Shown here in pieces: positions 55,080 through 63,537 of a DNA stretch of 64,000 nt. Under the pieces are notes generated by a model that was not told the DNA's origin, did not search any database, and worked only from the letters and a program-made list of their open reading frames with translations. The DNA is from an uncultured Bacteroidaceae bacterium (GTDB lineage: Bacteria; Bacteroidota; Bacteroidia; Bacteroidales; Bacteroidaceae): the NCBI GenBank assembly GCA_934293005.1, contig CAKQYA010000009.1, positions 28,087 through 92,086 of the forward strand, written 5' to 3'. A program made the translations under genes and the position numbers. Numbering within the stretch: the first letter of the stretch is position 1; each line of letters begins with the position of its first letter.

Positions 55080-55679
55080 ATGATAGAAATATTGGGCACA
55101 TTAGTCTCATTAGACCTCTTCAAGGTCATGTTCTGCTGCAACCTCGAGAAATGCCATGGAGCATGCTGCGTCGAGGGTGACGCCGGCGCTCCTGTCAGCG
55201 CCGACGAGGTGGCATTGCTAGAAGAATCAGCCGAGGTGGTGTGGGACGACCTCACCGAACAAGCCCGCCAACAGATAACAAATGAGGGAGTTGTCTATCC
55301 AGACCCCGATGGCGAACTCGTGACACAAATCATCGAGGGCAAAGACTGCGTGTTCGTGAAGCGCGCCTTGCTTGAAAGCACAGAGCACGAATGCGCCTTC
55401 TGCGCTATCGACTCGGCCTTTAGGTGCGGCAAGGCCAAATGGCAGAAGCCCATCTCATGCGCACTTTATCCTGTGCGGCTATCCAAAGTGGGAGGCATGA
55501 CAGCGGTCAACGTGCATAAATGGGATGTATGCAAGCCCGCGTTCAAACTCGGCAAAAAGCTCCACCTGCCTGTTTACAAATTCTTGAAGGAACCGCTCAT
55601 ACGGCAATTCGGACAAGAATGGTGGAACGAATGCGACATAGCGGCAAAAGAGTTGCAGAAAGCTGGCTACCTCGATTAG
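55080..55679 (+). CDS. DUF3109 cysteine-rich protein
   Basis: 199 residues from the ATG at 55080 (MIEILGTLVSLDLFK); an in-frame ATG at 55029 adds an unlikely leader. Conserved Cys clusters CCNLEKCHGACC (about 19-30), CAFCAID, FRCGKAKWQKPISCALYP and CKPAF match DUF3109, related to the YkgJ/Fe-S-oxidoreductase-like metal-chelating families. A metal-binding or Fe-S role is likely, but no reaction is known. No operon partner is obvious. Confidence 0.85.
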   Translation: MIEILGTLVSLDLFKVMFCCNLEKCHGACCVEGDAGAPVSADEVALLEESAEVVWDDLTEQARQQITNEGVVYPDPDGELVTQIIEGKDCVFVKRALLESTEHECAFCAIDSAFRCGKAKWQKPISCALYPVRLSKVGGMTAVNVHKWDVCKPAFKLGKKLHLPVYKFLKEPLIRQFGQEWWNECDIAAKELQKAGYLD

Positions 55680-55767
55680 ACCTATCAAAAAGAGCCTCAA
55701 CAAGCACTTTAATTCTCTTTTTTACAGAAAATGACCAGCAAATAATTATTGTTTGGAAAAAAAATCA

Positions 55768-55775
55768 TAAATTTG
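55768..55775 (+). promoter_or_regulatory. Promoter -7 box (TAAATTTG) of the zinc-ribbon gene
   Basis: Plus strand, 86 nt upstream of the ATG at 55862. Confidence 0.5.
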
Positions 55776-55861
55776 CATGTACAAATGCCAATTTTTCATT
55801 ACAGAATCTTTCTGATTGACTATTTGGCACAGACAATGCATTTACTACTTGCAAAGAAGCT

Positions 55862-57328
55862 ATGATTACAATCCAAAACAATGACGGTGACAGACGAGTA
55901 TTGCTGCTCGACAACCCATTTGCCCTCGATGAGAGTCCAGACTTCCCAGAGTACCTCTTCGATGTTGTCTTTATCGCAAACAATTCCGCAGAAGAAACGA
56001 AGACCATCCTCTCCGGAATCAATCCTGTGACTTCCAACAAATGCTGTTACAAGCCACTTTTCGTCTCAAGCTCACTGAAGGGCAAGATGGGCAACTACGA
56101 CGACATCATCGATGGCTATGCTGACGACTGGAACAGCATGGAGGTCATGACGAGGATTGAAGAAATCATTGGATACAACGAATCAATCGGACTGAAAGCA
56201 CAGGAAGACCCCATATTATCATCCAACCAGTTCTTCATCCGACTCACCCGATACCTCATATCCAGAAAAAAGACTGTGATGGAACCTAAGCTCGATGTGT
56301 CAGCCTCAACGGGATATGTCATACCTATCTTCGACTTATTCTACCGACTGGGCCACTACCAACTGAGCGAATACTTCGTCTTCATGCAGTCCATGACAGA
56401 AAAAGGACTGTTCCGCACAGCTAAATTCGTCAACAGAGTCTACCTCTGCCCCAAGTGCCTGCACTCACACCTTCTGTATCTTCAGACATGCCCCAAATGC
56501 GGACAGTCTGCCATACAAGCCGAAGAAGTGATACACCACTTCAGATGCGGCAACGTGAGTCCCGAACACACATACAACTTTGGCGGACAGCTGAGATGCC
56601 CTAAGTGCCACAAGATACTCCAGCATGTGGGCATGGACTACGACAGGCCAGCCATCATACACACGTGCAGCACATGCGGCAACACATTCATAGAGCCACA
56701 GACAAAGACCCTGTGCACATGCTGCCACGAGCTGCATGACGCCGATGAGCTGATAAGCCAAGACATCAACATATACGAGATCACGGCCGAAGGCAAACAA
56801 TCCATCATATCGCCAAGCATCGGATTCACAGTCTACACGGAGTTCTACGACAACTACATAGAATACAACAGATTCGTCAACCGCATCCGTCTGCTCGCCG
56901 AACAGAAGTTCAACAACAACATACACGGCGACCTGCTCGTGGGCAAGGTGTGGATACTCAACGAGAACGAAGAGACAATGCCCATCCGCCCCGAGAGCAT
57001 CGAACTGGCTTGCATGTATTTCCCCAACAACAAGGTGTCGGCCGCAAACAACATCACATACATTGGAGTCGTGATACGCGACCATGCCGGCGAAACAGAA
57101 GAAGGCATAATCAATTTCCAGGTCATGATGTCAGAAACCATCCGAGCTGCCGTAGGCATCCTCAAGCCTGGAGAGAAGATATGCTACACATACCAGAAGC
57201 TGCAAGGCAACCACACCACGATTGACGACTTCATAAAGGAGATGAACTACATCAGCGTCACACCAGACGACTATGCTGAGTACGACCCCATAGCATCTAC
57301 AGGAGAAATAGACAAGACATTATTCTGA
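55862..57328 (+). CDS. Multi-zinc-ribbon signalling-type protein (TackOD1-like)
   Basis: 488 residues, no signal peptide. The first 190 residues look like a degenerate receiver-like or helical region. The centre carries paired CxxC motifs: Cys196/199, 210/213, 229, 246/249, 269/272 and 285/288, including HHFRCGNVSPEH, as in the TackOD1 output domain. The C-terminal about 190 residues (from INIYEITAEGK) resemble a degenerate GGDEF-like fold without the GGDEF motif. It is followed 96 nt later by a stand-alone receiver protein, which suggests a phosphorelay-linked pair. Function is not known; it may read a phospho-signal and pass it to a partner. Confidence 0.7.
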   Translation: MITIQNNDGDRRVLLLDNPFALDESPDFPEYLFDVVFIANNSAEETKTILSGINPVTSNKCCYKPLFVSSSLKGKMGNYDDIIDGYADDWNSMEVMTRIEEIIGYNESIGLKAQEDPILSSNQFFIRLTRYLISRKKTVMEPKLDVSASTGYVIPIFDLFYRLGHYQLSEYFVFMQSMTEKGLFRTAKFVNRVYLCPKCLHSHLLYLQTCPKCGQSAIQAEEVIHHFRCGNVSPEHTYNFGGQLRCPKCHKILQHVGMDYDRPAIIHTCSTCGNTFIEPQTKTLCTCCHELHDADELISQDINIYEITAEGKQSIISPSIGFTVYTEFYDNYIEYNRFVNRIRLLAEQKFNNNIHGDLLVGKVWILNENEETMPIRPESIELACMYFPNNKVSAANNITYIGVVIRDHAGETEEGIINFQVMMSETIRAAVGILKPGEKICYTYQKLQGNHTTIDDFIKEMNYISVTPDDYAEYDPIASTGEIDKTLF

Positions 57329-57424
57329 CGCCGGCATCATCAAGCCACAACAGATGAAGGGCAGATGACATCTGCACATTATATAATATATAGAACAAAT
57401 AGAAAACTCATAAAAAATAGAAAA

Positions 57425-57856
57425 ATGAACAATCTCATTGCACCTGGAATAGACGTCGACAGCTTGTCTGTGCTCGTAGTTGACGACGTTCCATTGAACA
57501 TCCTTCTCATCAAGAAGATGTTGTCACAATACACATTTGAGATACGCACTGCCAATGGCGGACAAGCAGCCCTTGACGCCATAGCGCAGAAGAAGCCAGA
57601 CCTCCTGCTTCTTGACCTCATGATGCCAGGCATTGACGGCTTCGAAGTAATACGACGCTTAAGAGCTGACGATGAGACAAAGGACCTGCCTATCATCATC
57701 CTTTCAGCGCTCAACTCAGAACAGGACATCTCCAAAGGTTTCCAACTTGGAGCTAACGACTTCATCAACAAGCCTATCATCATGGAGAAGTTGCTCAGCA
57801 GCGTGACCACACAGATCAACCTCGCTGAAGCCAACAAAAAAAATGCCGCAAAATAA
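57425..57856 (+). CDS. Stand-alone receiver-domain response regulator
   Basis: 143 residues from the ATG at 57425; the earlier in-frame ATG at 57365 gives an odd basic leader. A complete receiver: Asp20/Asp21, phospho-acceptor Asp64 in LLLDLMMPGIDG, Ser94 and Lys117 in FINKPI. There is no output domain, so it must signal by protein contact, as CheY or Spo0F do. The upstream zinc-ribbon gene is the obvious partner (inference). Transcription ends at the long hairpin at 57888. Confidence 0.9.
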   Translation: MNNLIAPGIDVDSLSVLVVDDVPLNILLIKKMLSQYTFEIRTANGGQAALDAIAQKKPDLLLLDLMMPGIDGFEVIRRLRADDETKDLPIIILSALNSEQDISKGFQLGANDFINKPIIMEKLLSSVTTQINLAEANKKNAAK

Positions 57857-57887
57857 GCTTATCTCCGCTTAATGAGACTCTCTCATA

Positions 57888-57966
57888 AAGACACCCAAGT
57901 TGGTGCATTCTTTTTCCGCCAAGATCCGTCAAAACAGAATGCACCAACTTGGGTTGTCTTTTTTTA
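57888..57966 (+). terminator. Rho-independent terminator of the receiver gene
   Basis: Arms of 24-25 nt (57888-57911 and 57936-57960, nearly perfect) close a hairpin followed by seven or more T. Confidence 0.92.
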
Positions 57967-58086
57967 TCAAGCCTAACTGAAAAAGAAAAAAAAGAAGCGC
58001 ACTCGATTCGGCATGACGGCCGATTTGAATCAAGGCAAATCAATCACAATCATATTCGAATTCACAGGTTCTTTTTTGTTAAGCCT

Positions 58087-58101
58087 AAATCGGTCATTAG
58101 A
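58087..58101 (+). repeat. Dispersed 15-mer AAATCGGTCATTAGA, copy 4
   Basis: Exact copy, preceded by AAGCCT and followed by AAATGG; 100 nt ahead of a GATACTT cluster. Confidence 0.85.
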
Positions 58102-58200
58102 AAATGGAGGTTATTCTTTTCAATTATTGTCACCGTTTGGGCCAAAGTCTTTCCATCCTATGTGCGTATAATAACAAAGGTCATGGAAACAATTTTATTC

Positions 58201-58320
58201 GTCAAAAAAAGAGGGTAAGGATACTTGGCAAAGTATATTAGGATACTTCGCAAAGTATCTTAGGATACTTGGCCAAGTATCCTAATATACTTTTTCATGG
58301 GTGTTACATACTGAAAAACC
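58201..58320 (+). repeat. GATACTT palindromic module cluster, copy 2
   Basis: Three 18-nt modules at 58231-58248, 58253-58270 and 58275-58292 with 4-nt linkers CGCA and GGCC. The first (AAGTATATTAGGATACTT) and third (AAGTATCCTAATATACTT) are exact reverse complements; the second is nearly self-palindromic. Framed by GTCAAAAAAAGAGGGTAAGG before and TTTTTCATGGGTGTTACAT after. Confidence 0.88.
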
Positions 58321-58439
58321 ATATCAAGAATTCACAGGCGTGCTTTGACTTCAACTGGATTGTTTTGCGGAGCTATACCAAAGGCAAAATTCATTAAGTA
58401 AATCATTTTTTCTGGCCAATGATCTATTCGAGTTTATTT

Positions 58440-58560
58440 GTCAAAAAAAGAGAGTAAGGATACTTGGCCAAGTATTACGTGATACTTTGCAAAGTATCAT
58501 ATGATACTTGCCCAAGTATCACGTAATACTTTTACAAGGGTTTTACATGCTATTCTTGAG
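58440..58560 (+). repeat. GATACTT palindromic module cluster, copy 3
   Basis: Modules at 58470-58487 (AAGTATTACGTGATACTT), 58492-58509 (AAGTATCATATGATACTT, a perfect palindrome) and 58514-58531 (AAGTATCACGTAATACTT). First and third are exact reverse complements but differ from those in copy 2, so base changes are compensated. Same outer frame as copy 2. Confidence 0.88.
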
Positions 58561-58814
58561 GACACAAAAGCCATCTGATTAGAAGCTACAATAAGCCACA
58601 TGCTAAATGTGCATCTTTTCTGTATGTTTGGGTGCACATCATCCATCTTATCACGCATGAATGTTTTCATATCGGAAACCTCATAAAAAATGAGAAGCAG
58701 CCGACCTGAGCCAAATCCGAAATCTTGTGGCTAAAAAAGCCTGAGGAAAAAGCATTTTTCAAGTTAAAATATGCTAAAAGCATGACTTGGCGTAGATTTC
58801 TTTAGTTTATTTTG

Positions 58815-58844
58815 TTGTTATTTTTATAAATATTGTTACATTTG
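58815..58844 (+). promoter_or_regulatory. Promoter of the unknown secreted protein gene
   Basis: TTG at 58815-58817 and TACATTTG at 58837-58844, spaced 19 nt; leaves a leader of about 140 nt before the ATG at 58991. Confidence 0.5.
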
Positions 58845-58990
58845 CAACCGCTGCAATATGCACATAACAACACAATTCTGTTCTGTCGAGAATAGAGTTA
58901 TATGATTTTATCACTACATCTTCACGGATGAGCCTGTTTTTTAACTATTGATTATCTTCCAGAATTGAATTATGTTTAATCTTTTATATT

Positions 58991-59977
58991 ATGAGTAACA
59001 ACCTAAAACTATTTATTGTAATGCTTTTGATGCCATATGTACCAAATGTATATGGTCAGTTTATAATTCAAAAAGAATTGTCATTTGACAATTTAAGCAA
59101 AAGCTGGTCAGAGTATCAACAAACAACTAAATATAGCCTGACAGATTTCAGTCGGCGTTATTTTAAGGATACGATAAGTGTCACAGAGATGAAGGAGGCG
59201 TTCTATAAGAATAAGGATGCCAAATTCACGAAGTCGCCTTACGCAGGACTTGATTCCGTCAAAAGAACAGGAACTATCGGGGAAAGCGTCATGATATTAT
59301 CACCGCTGAGAAACCACCCCAAAAAGGAAGTCAGAGAATGTCGTGGTGTATGGAATAGATTAGGCACTTTCAGTCTGGTGGATCTTTTGGATAAAAATGG
59401 AGCTTCACAGCAGACGTTGCTCAAGAAGATAAAAAACGAGGAACTAAAGAAAATGATGAATGGAGAGATCATCTCATTAAGGGCTCCTCGCTGGTATATG
59501 GGATATGTGGTTTCACCTACAGCCAAAATGGAAGTTTACATGGATGGTGATATATTGAGCAAATCCCCAAGCGTGGATTACTCCGACTTCTTTGCGTATG
59601 CAAATCATTATTCTGCAGCATTGGACGGAGAATGGCATCAAAACGTAAGCGGAGGCGCCCGTTTGCTGGGTGCGCTACATGGTTTGAATACAATAAAGCA
59701 CGCCCTGACATCTGAAAAGATCTTTTCTGTGTTGTTATACACTAAAACATACAATAGAAGTAACAAAGTCACTTATACGATAGATCTTCTGTTGCCAGAA
59801 AATCCAGATAAGGAGACTGAGATGTTATTTAAGGATTTAAAACGCTATATAGAAAGCATCCCTTCTAAATCATTTGCGCCTTATTATACTACTGACTTGC
59901 GTCTCATGACAGGTCGTTATTACAAGGTGACGGTGAACAAATGCGGATGGCTAATTCAAGACTATTTAGATTTATAA
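58991..59977 (+). CDS. Unknown secreted protein
   Basis: 328 residues with a signal peptide (MSNNLKLFIVMLLMPYVPNVYG). No family is recognised. Visible features: a Lys-rich mature part, a central WYMGYVVSPTAKMEVYMDGD stretch, and HYSAALDGEWHQNVSGGARLLGALHGL, which could be a catalytic or binding region, though no known motif fits. The codon use is more AT-rich than in the core genes upstream, in line with acquired DNA. It lies between repeat clusters and an ISL3-type transposase remnant and may belong with the TldD and double-glycine genes further on, but no link is proven. Confidence 0.6.
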   Translation: MSNNLKLFIVMLLMPYVPNVYGQFIIQKELSFDNLSKSWSEYQQTTKYSLTDFSRRYFKDTISVTEMKEAFYKNKDAKFTKSPYAGLDSVKRTGTIGESVMILSPLRNHPKKEVRECRGVWNRLGTFSLVDLLDKNGASQQTLLKKIKNEELKKMMNGEIISLRAPRWYMGYVVSPTAKMEVYMDGDILSKSPSVDYSDFFAYANHYSAALDGEWHQNVSGGARLLGALHGLNTIKHALTSEKIFSVLLYTKTYNRSNKVTYTIDLLLPENPDKETEMLFKDLKRYIESIPSKSFAPYYTTDLRLMTGRYYKVTVNKCGWLIQDYLDL

Positions 59978-61021
59978 GGAATGGCCGAATGATGCAGATT
60001 GCTTGCAGGAATGAAATACCCAGTTACAAAAGATGGCTATGACTGTATTGGCTTACAGAAGAGGAATACTATCATGGTATGATTGTCATATCTCAACAGC
60101 CAAAGTAGAAGGGATAAACAACAAGATAAAAGTAATGAAACGCAATGCATATGGCTTTAGAGATGAAAGGTATTTCAAACTAAGGCTATATGCACTGCAC
60201 GACTGTCGCATCACTCGAAATGTCGGAAGAACCTTTTATTTGTACTTTTGCCATGTCATTCAGAATTTTGTTTGTTTTTATTTTGCAACACTAAGATAAG
60301 TAAAATTTCTGACATGGCAAAATCCCGAGCAACTTTTTGTTGCTCTGGTGCTTATAAAAAAACATTAAATTATAGTGTTGCGGAAATAAGGAAAAGAATA
60401 AAATCTCTCGATATGCAGATAGCTGTATCAACGATATTCTCACTAGTGAAAAAAATATTGTGAAAATGGATTTTATCAATGGTATAAGCGGGTTGTCATT
60501 CGCCTTGTCGATGTTGTTAAGATTAAACACAATCAGTCTTGACTGATGAACAAACTCGTCAATAATCAAAATCTAAGGCATTATGAAACTCGAATAAACT
60601 ATCGTATCCTTTGAAAGTGCATTGAACGATTTTTTTTTGCTTGAAGCATCAGTTTTTTTATTTTAAAGACAATGTCGCATTGATATGCCTGGTATGATAG
60701 CACCCTTCTCTAATGTACCGAAATAAAGGGTTACATTTTAATGGCAGAATTTCTGTCTGAATTCAAAATAGCAAGTAAAAAAATGCCAAACCATTTCAAC
60801 CATTCAAATAAACACTTGATTATTTTACATTTAGCCTGTTATTTTGCATAATTACAAAAAATCAGTGAGCCAAAAGAACTCAACAATAAGACGAAAATCT
60901 ATCACAAACATTCGTATGATGGGAGATGGGCAAACACGGTTGCGTAAGAGGACTGGGTGAAAGTTCATCCTCTGCTTGAAAACAAATCAATTCAACTTAC
61001 AAGCAACAAAGATTTTGAAAC
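59978..61021. other. 1.0-kb AT-rich stretch with transposase remnant
   Basis: Holds the ISL3-like fragment (60004-60236) and little else that can be supported: a GAGCAAC-TTTTT-GTTGCTC hairpin at 60327-60345 and short ORFs without recognisable content. It ends just before the TldD-like gene. Confidence 0.55.
60004..60236 (+). pseudogene. ISL3-family transposase fragment
   Basis: The C-terminal part of an ISL3-type DDE transposase is readable as LAYRRGILSWYD, STAKVEGINNKIKVMKRNAY and GFRDERYFKLRLYALHDC. The N-terminal three quarters are missing and a frame shift separates the first readable residues (about RNEIPSYK) from the rest. It is a dead remnant, evidence of past insertion into this region. 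Confidence 0.75.
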
Positions 61022-62761
61022 ATGACAAATAAATCACATAATATATTTGGAAAGAAGAATAAGAATACCTATTACAACATCTCTTCTGTTAGAACTTTAT
61101 ATATAAGAATTCAGCTTGCATGTATGCTAGTTGTCTTTCATGCGGTTCCATGCGACGCAATGACAGGATTTCGCGAGGATTCGCTTCTTTCCATTCTCTG
61201 CAGCATAGTAAACTCCAAGTATGAGGAATTCCGTCACGACAGCATTCCTGCAAATTTTGTGGGGATTAGAGTCAATGATAGGAATTATACAAAATTGAAT
61301 AGCGTTCTTGGAGTCTCTAAAAATATAGAGAATATTCGTGAACGATTGTATTATATAAATATAAAAATTGGCTCATTGCAATCAAGTGTATACCAAAAGA
61401 AATTAATTCCACCATTTGAAGGAGTTAAATTCACTAATGTTGACAACAATCTTCAAGCTTCGATTTCTGATGATTTGGAGAAATCGTTCTCTTGGTTGAA
61501 AAAAGGTAGCAAGGGCTTTAAGAAAGACACAACAGGCAATGTAATCCCGCTCAATGAGGTCAGTTATTATTCAGAGCCTCTTCCAGGAAAGTATTATGAG
61601 GAATCTCTTGCCAACGATGGCTTTGATGCAGACAAATGGCAAGCGTTACTCAATGAAGTTACCAACAAGTTTCGTTCGGAGAAGAACGTGGTCGATGCCT
61701 CAGCAACTATGGAATGTATTATGACGCGCAGATATCTCGTTACTTCAGATGGTGGAGAGATAGTAGATAATAACCGAAGATATACAATATGTTTGTCGTT
61801 GAAAATGTTAAAAAGCGATGGTCACCAAAAGACTTTGAACAAATGGTACAATGTGAAGCTTCTAAACGAACTCCCAACAAAAAAGACCATGATGAATGAC
61901 GCAAATAAATTGCTTCGCTTACTCAACGGTTTGCGTGATGCACCAGATTTCGAATTCTACAAAGGACCAGTACTATTAGGTGGTAATGCTACAGGGGTAT
62001 TCATGCACGAAATGGTGGGTCACCGACTTGAATCGGGTTACAGAGGTGGTGTTTTTAAGACTTTTGGCTCAAAGATTTTTCCAGATTTTATTCAAATCAT
62101 AGATGACCCAACTATATCATGCTATAATGACATCCAGCTGACCGGTCATTACAAATACGACGACGAGGGTTGCCACGCCCAAGCTGTGACATGCATTAAA
62201 GATGGTGCGCTACTGTCGATGCTAACAAGTCGCACACCTTACTATGCAGGAAGTGTTAGCAATGGACATGGACGAGGAGAGGTTGGCAAGGAAACAATTG
62301 CGCGACAGGCAAACGTTTTTGTTTCGACTTCAAGACACGTTTCCGATTCAAAAATCCGTAAAATGTTTGTGAATGAATTAAAACGACAGAATAGAGAGTA
62401 TGGGATATATATCCCTGAAATAGAAAACGGCCAAGAGGGATGGAAGGATGGAATGAATGCAACTTTATTTAAATCTTTAACGGATTCTATTGGTGATTTT
62501 TTTGTTAATTTCAATTATGCTTACAAAGTGTATGCTGACGGGCGTCCTGATGAGCTAGTCAATGGTGCACAAGTGTACTCCTTCAGAGAAGATATGTATA
62601 ATGCCATAACTGCAATGGGGGCAGAATGCGAGGTACATAATGCACTTTGTGGAGCGAAGTCGGGCTTCGTCCCTGTATCACTCATAGCGCCAAAGTCATT
62701 ATTCAAATGTGTAAAATTGTCATTGCCCACTAATGACAAAGCCCATACCACAGGACATTGA
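61022..62761 (+). CDS. TldD-type metallopeptidase with apparent signal peptide
   Basis: 579 residues. The zinc motif HEMVGH (His329, Glu330, His334) lies in GGNATGVFMHEMVGHRLESG, and the C-terminal Cys543 in ALCGAKSGFVPV corresponds to the third zinc ligand of E. coli TldD; this is therefore the catalytic TldD type rather than TldE/PmbA. TldD/E complexes trim peptides such as microcin B17 precursors and are normally cytoplasmic. Here a hydrophobic segment (about 29-46) ending PCDA suggests export. No TldE partner is in view. AT-rich, in the accessory stretch 0.8 kb before a double-glycine leader protein. Confidence 0.82.
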   Translation: MTNKSHNIFGKKNKNTYYNISSVRTLYIRIQLACMLVVFHAVPCDAMTGFREDSLLSILCSIVNSKYEEFRHDSIPANFVGIRVNDRNYTKLNSVLGVSKNIENIRERLYYINIKIGSLQSSVYQKKLIPPFEGVKFTNVDNNLQASISDDLEKSFSWLKKGSKGFKKDTTGNVIPLNEVSYYSEPLPGKYYEESLANDGFDADKWQALLNEVTNKFRSEKNVVDASATMECIMTRRYLVTSDGGEIVDNNRRYTICLSLKMLKSDGHQKTLNKWYNVKLLNELPTKKTMMNDANKLLRLLNGLRDAPDFEFYKGPVLLGGNATGVFMHEMVGHRLESGYRGGVFKTFGSKIFPDFIQIIDDPTISCYNDIQLTGHYKYDDEGCHAQAVTCIKDGALLSMLTSRTPYYAGSVSNGHGRGEVGKETIARQANVFVSTSRHVSDSKIRKMFVNELKRQNREYGIYIPEIENGQEGWKDGMNATLFKSLTDSIGDFFVNFNYAYKVYADGRPDELVNGAQVYSFREDMYNAITAMGAECEVHNALCGAKSGFVPVSLIAPKSLFKCVKLSLPTNDKAHTTGH

Positions 62762-62789
62762 ATACAGTTTTTCATTAAAGGCCTGAAAT

Positions 62790-63446
62790 CATTAGTGTCC
62801 AATAAAAATGGACAAGTTTAACAAACAATCAAATAGTCCTTCAAAAAGAGGATAATCGAATTCATTGACATCAATGAAATTAGTCTTATCGAACAGATTA
62901 CGCTGAAAAGGGGATTGTCCGTCAGTGAGATGTTTAGAATCTGCAAGACTTCATATGTTGAGCGTTTCAATTACATATCATGATAAACAATAGCCACGAG
63001 ACAATAAGTGATAATGGCAACACTAATCTACATGCATACAGCATTATCTGTTGTACCCCGAAATTTCTTTATCATAAAGGGTTGCTTTAGCTATGGAATT
63101 ACATTCCTAACCTATATGGTATTGTTTGTCTCAATGTGCTTCAAAGGCAACAATCAAGTCGCGTAGGCTCTCACTATTGCTCAGTTGTCCGAACATCATT
63201 GCAAGTAGCTGATTCCAACAGGTGAACTGCTTCACATAGCGACTGTCATCATACTTGCGAACGAAGTTGTTGAACTGCGTCATGTTCAGAAAAGTTGGAC
63301 GATATGTACTTGTTTTGATTCATAAGTGGCCTTCAGCTTGACCGCAAAGTTTCGAATTCAAATCCGTTTAATTTCAAAATACCGTTAAAAAACTCAATTC
63401 CAATAATTTCTAAGACCGATTAGCTAACTTTTATTGGACAATAGTG
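62790..63446 (-). mobile_element. Decayed IS4-type insertion sequence
   Basis: Terminal inverted repeats CATTAGTGTCCAATAAAA (62790-62807) and, inverted, CACTATTGTCCAATAAAA (63429-63446) match at 16 of 18 positions. Only 657 nt remain, far too short for a full IS of this type, so the middle is deleted. Confidence 0.7.
63131..63324 (-). pseudogene. IS4-family transposase N-terminal fragment (DUF4372 type)
   Basis: Reading MNQNKYISSNFSEH and then, after a frame shift, MTQFNNFVRKYDDSRYVK and FTCWNQLLAMMFGQLSNSES, LRDLIVAFEAH, the conserved start of Bacteroidetes IS4 transposases with DUF4372. It then stops; the catalytic part is missing. Confidence 0.8.
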
Positions 63447-63537
63447 TGACGAAACAATAAAATAGGGCGGATGTTTAAGACTTAACGACCTTTTATATCC
63501 GATAGAAATATTTCAAATTAAATGATTGTGCTCAAGT

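Larger units (their letters stand above)
57857..58990. other. 1.1-kb non-coding region with terminator and repeat clusters
   Basis: No gene is supported. It holds a strong terminator, a 15-mer repeat copy (58087-58101), two GATACTT module clusters (58201-58320 and 58440-58560) and the promoter of the next gene (58837). AT content rises clearly here compared with the region before. Confidence 0.7.
62762..63537. other. Intergenic region made largely of a decayed IS
   Basis: Most of it (62790-63446) lies between matching terminal inverted repeats and holds a transposase remnant. The outer 90 nt next to the double-glycine gene must carry its promoter, but no clear -7 box is seen. Confidence 0.6.

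Noticed and set aside
58201..58560. Possible CRISPR array in the 22-nt period repeats
   Set aside because: Modules are palindromic, adjacent with only 4-nt linkers, and vary in sequence; there are no unique spacers and no cas genes in the window.
60248..60463. Small ORF after the ISL3 remnant
   Set aside because: No family pattern, no promoter, and it starts inside the degraded transposase region.
62841..62983. Open frame KRIIEFIDINEISLIEQ... inside the IS4 remnant
   Set aside because: No start codon in frame (a stop precedes it), and it lies between the IS ends; treated as decayed DNA.
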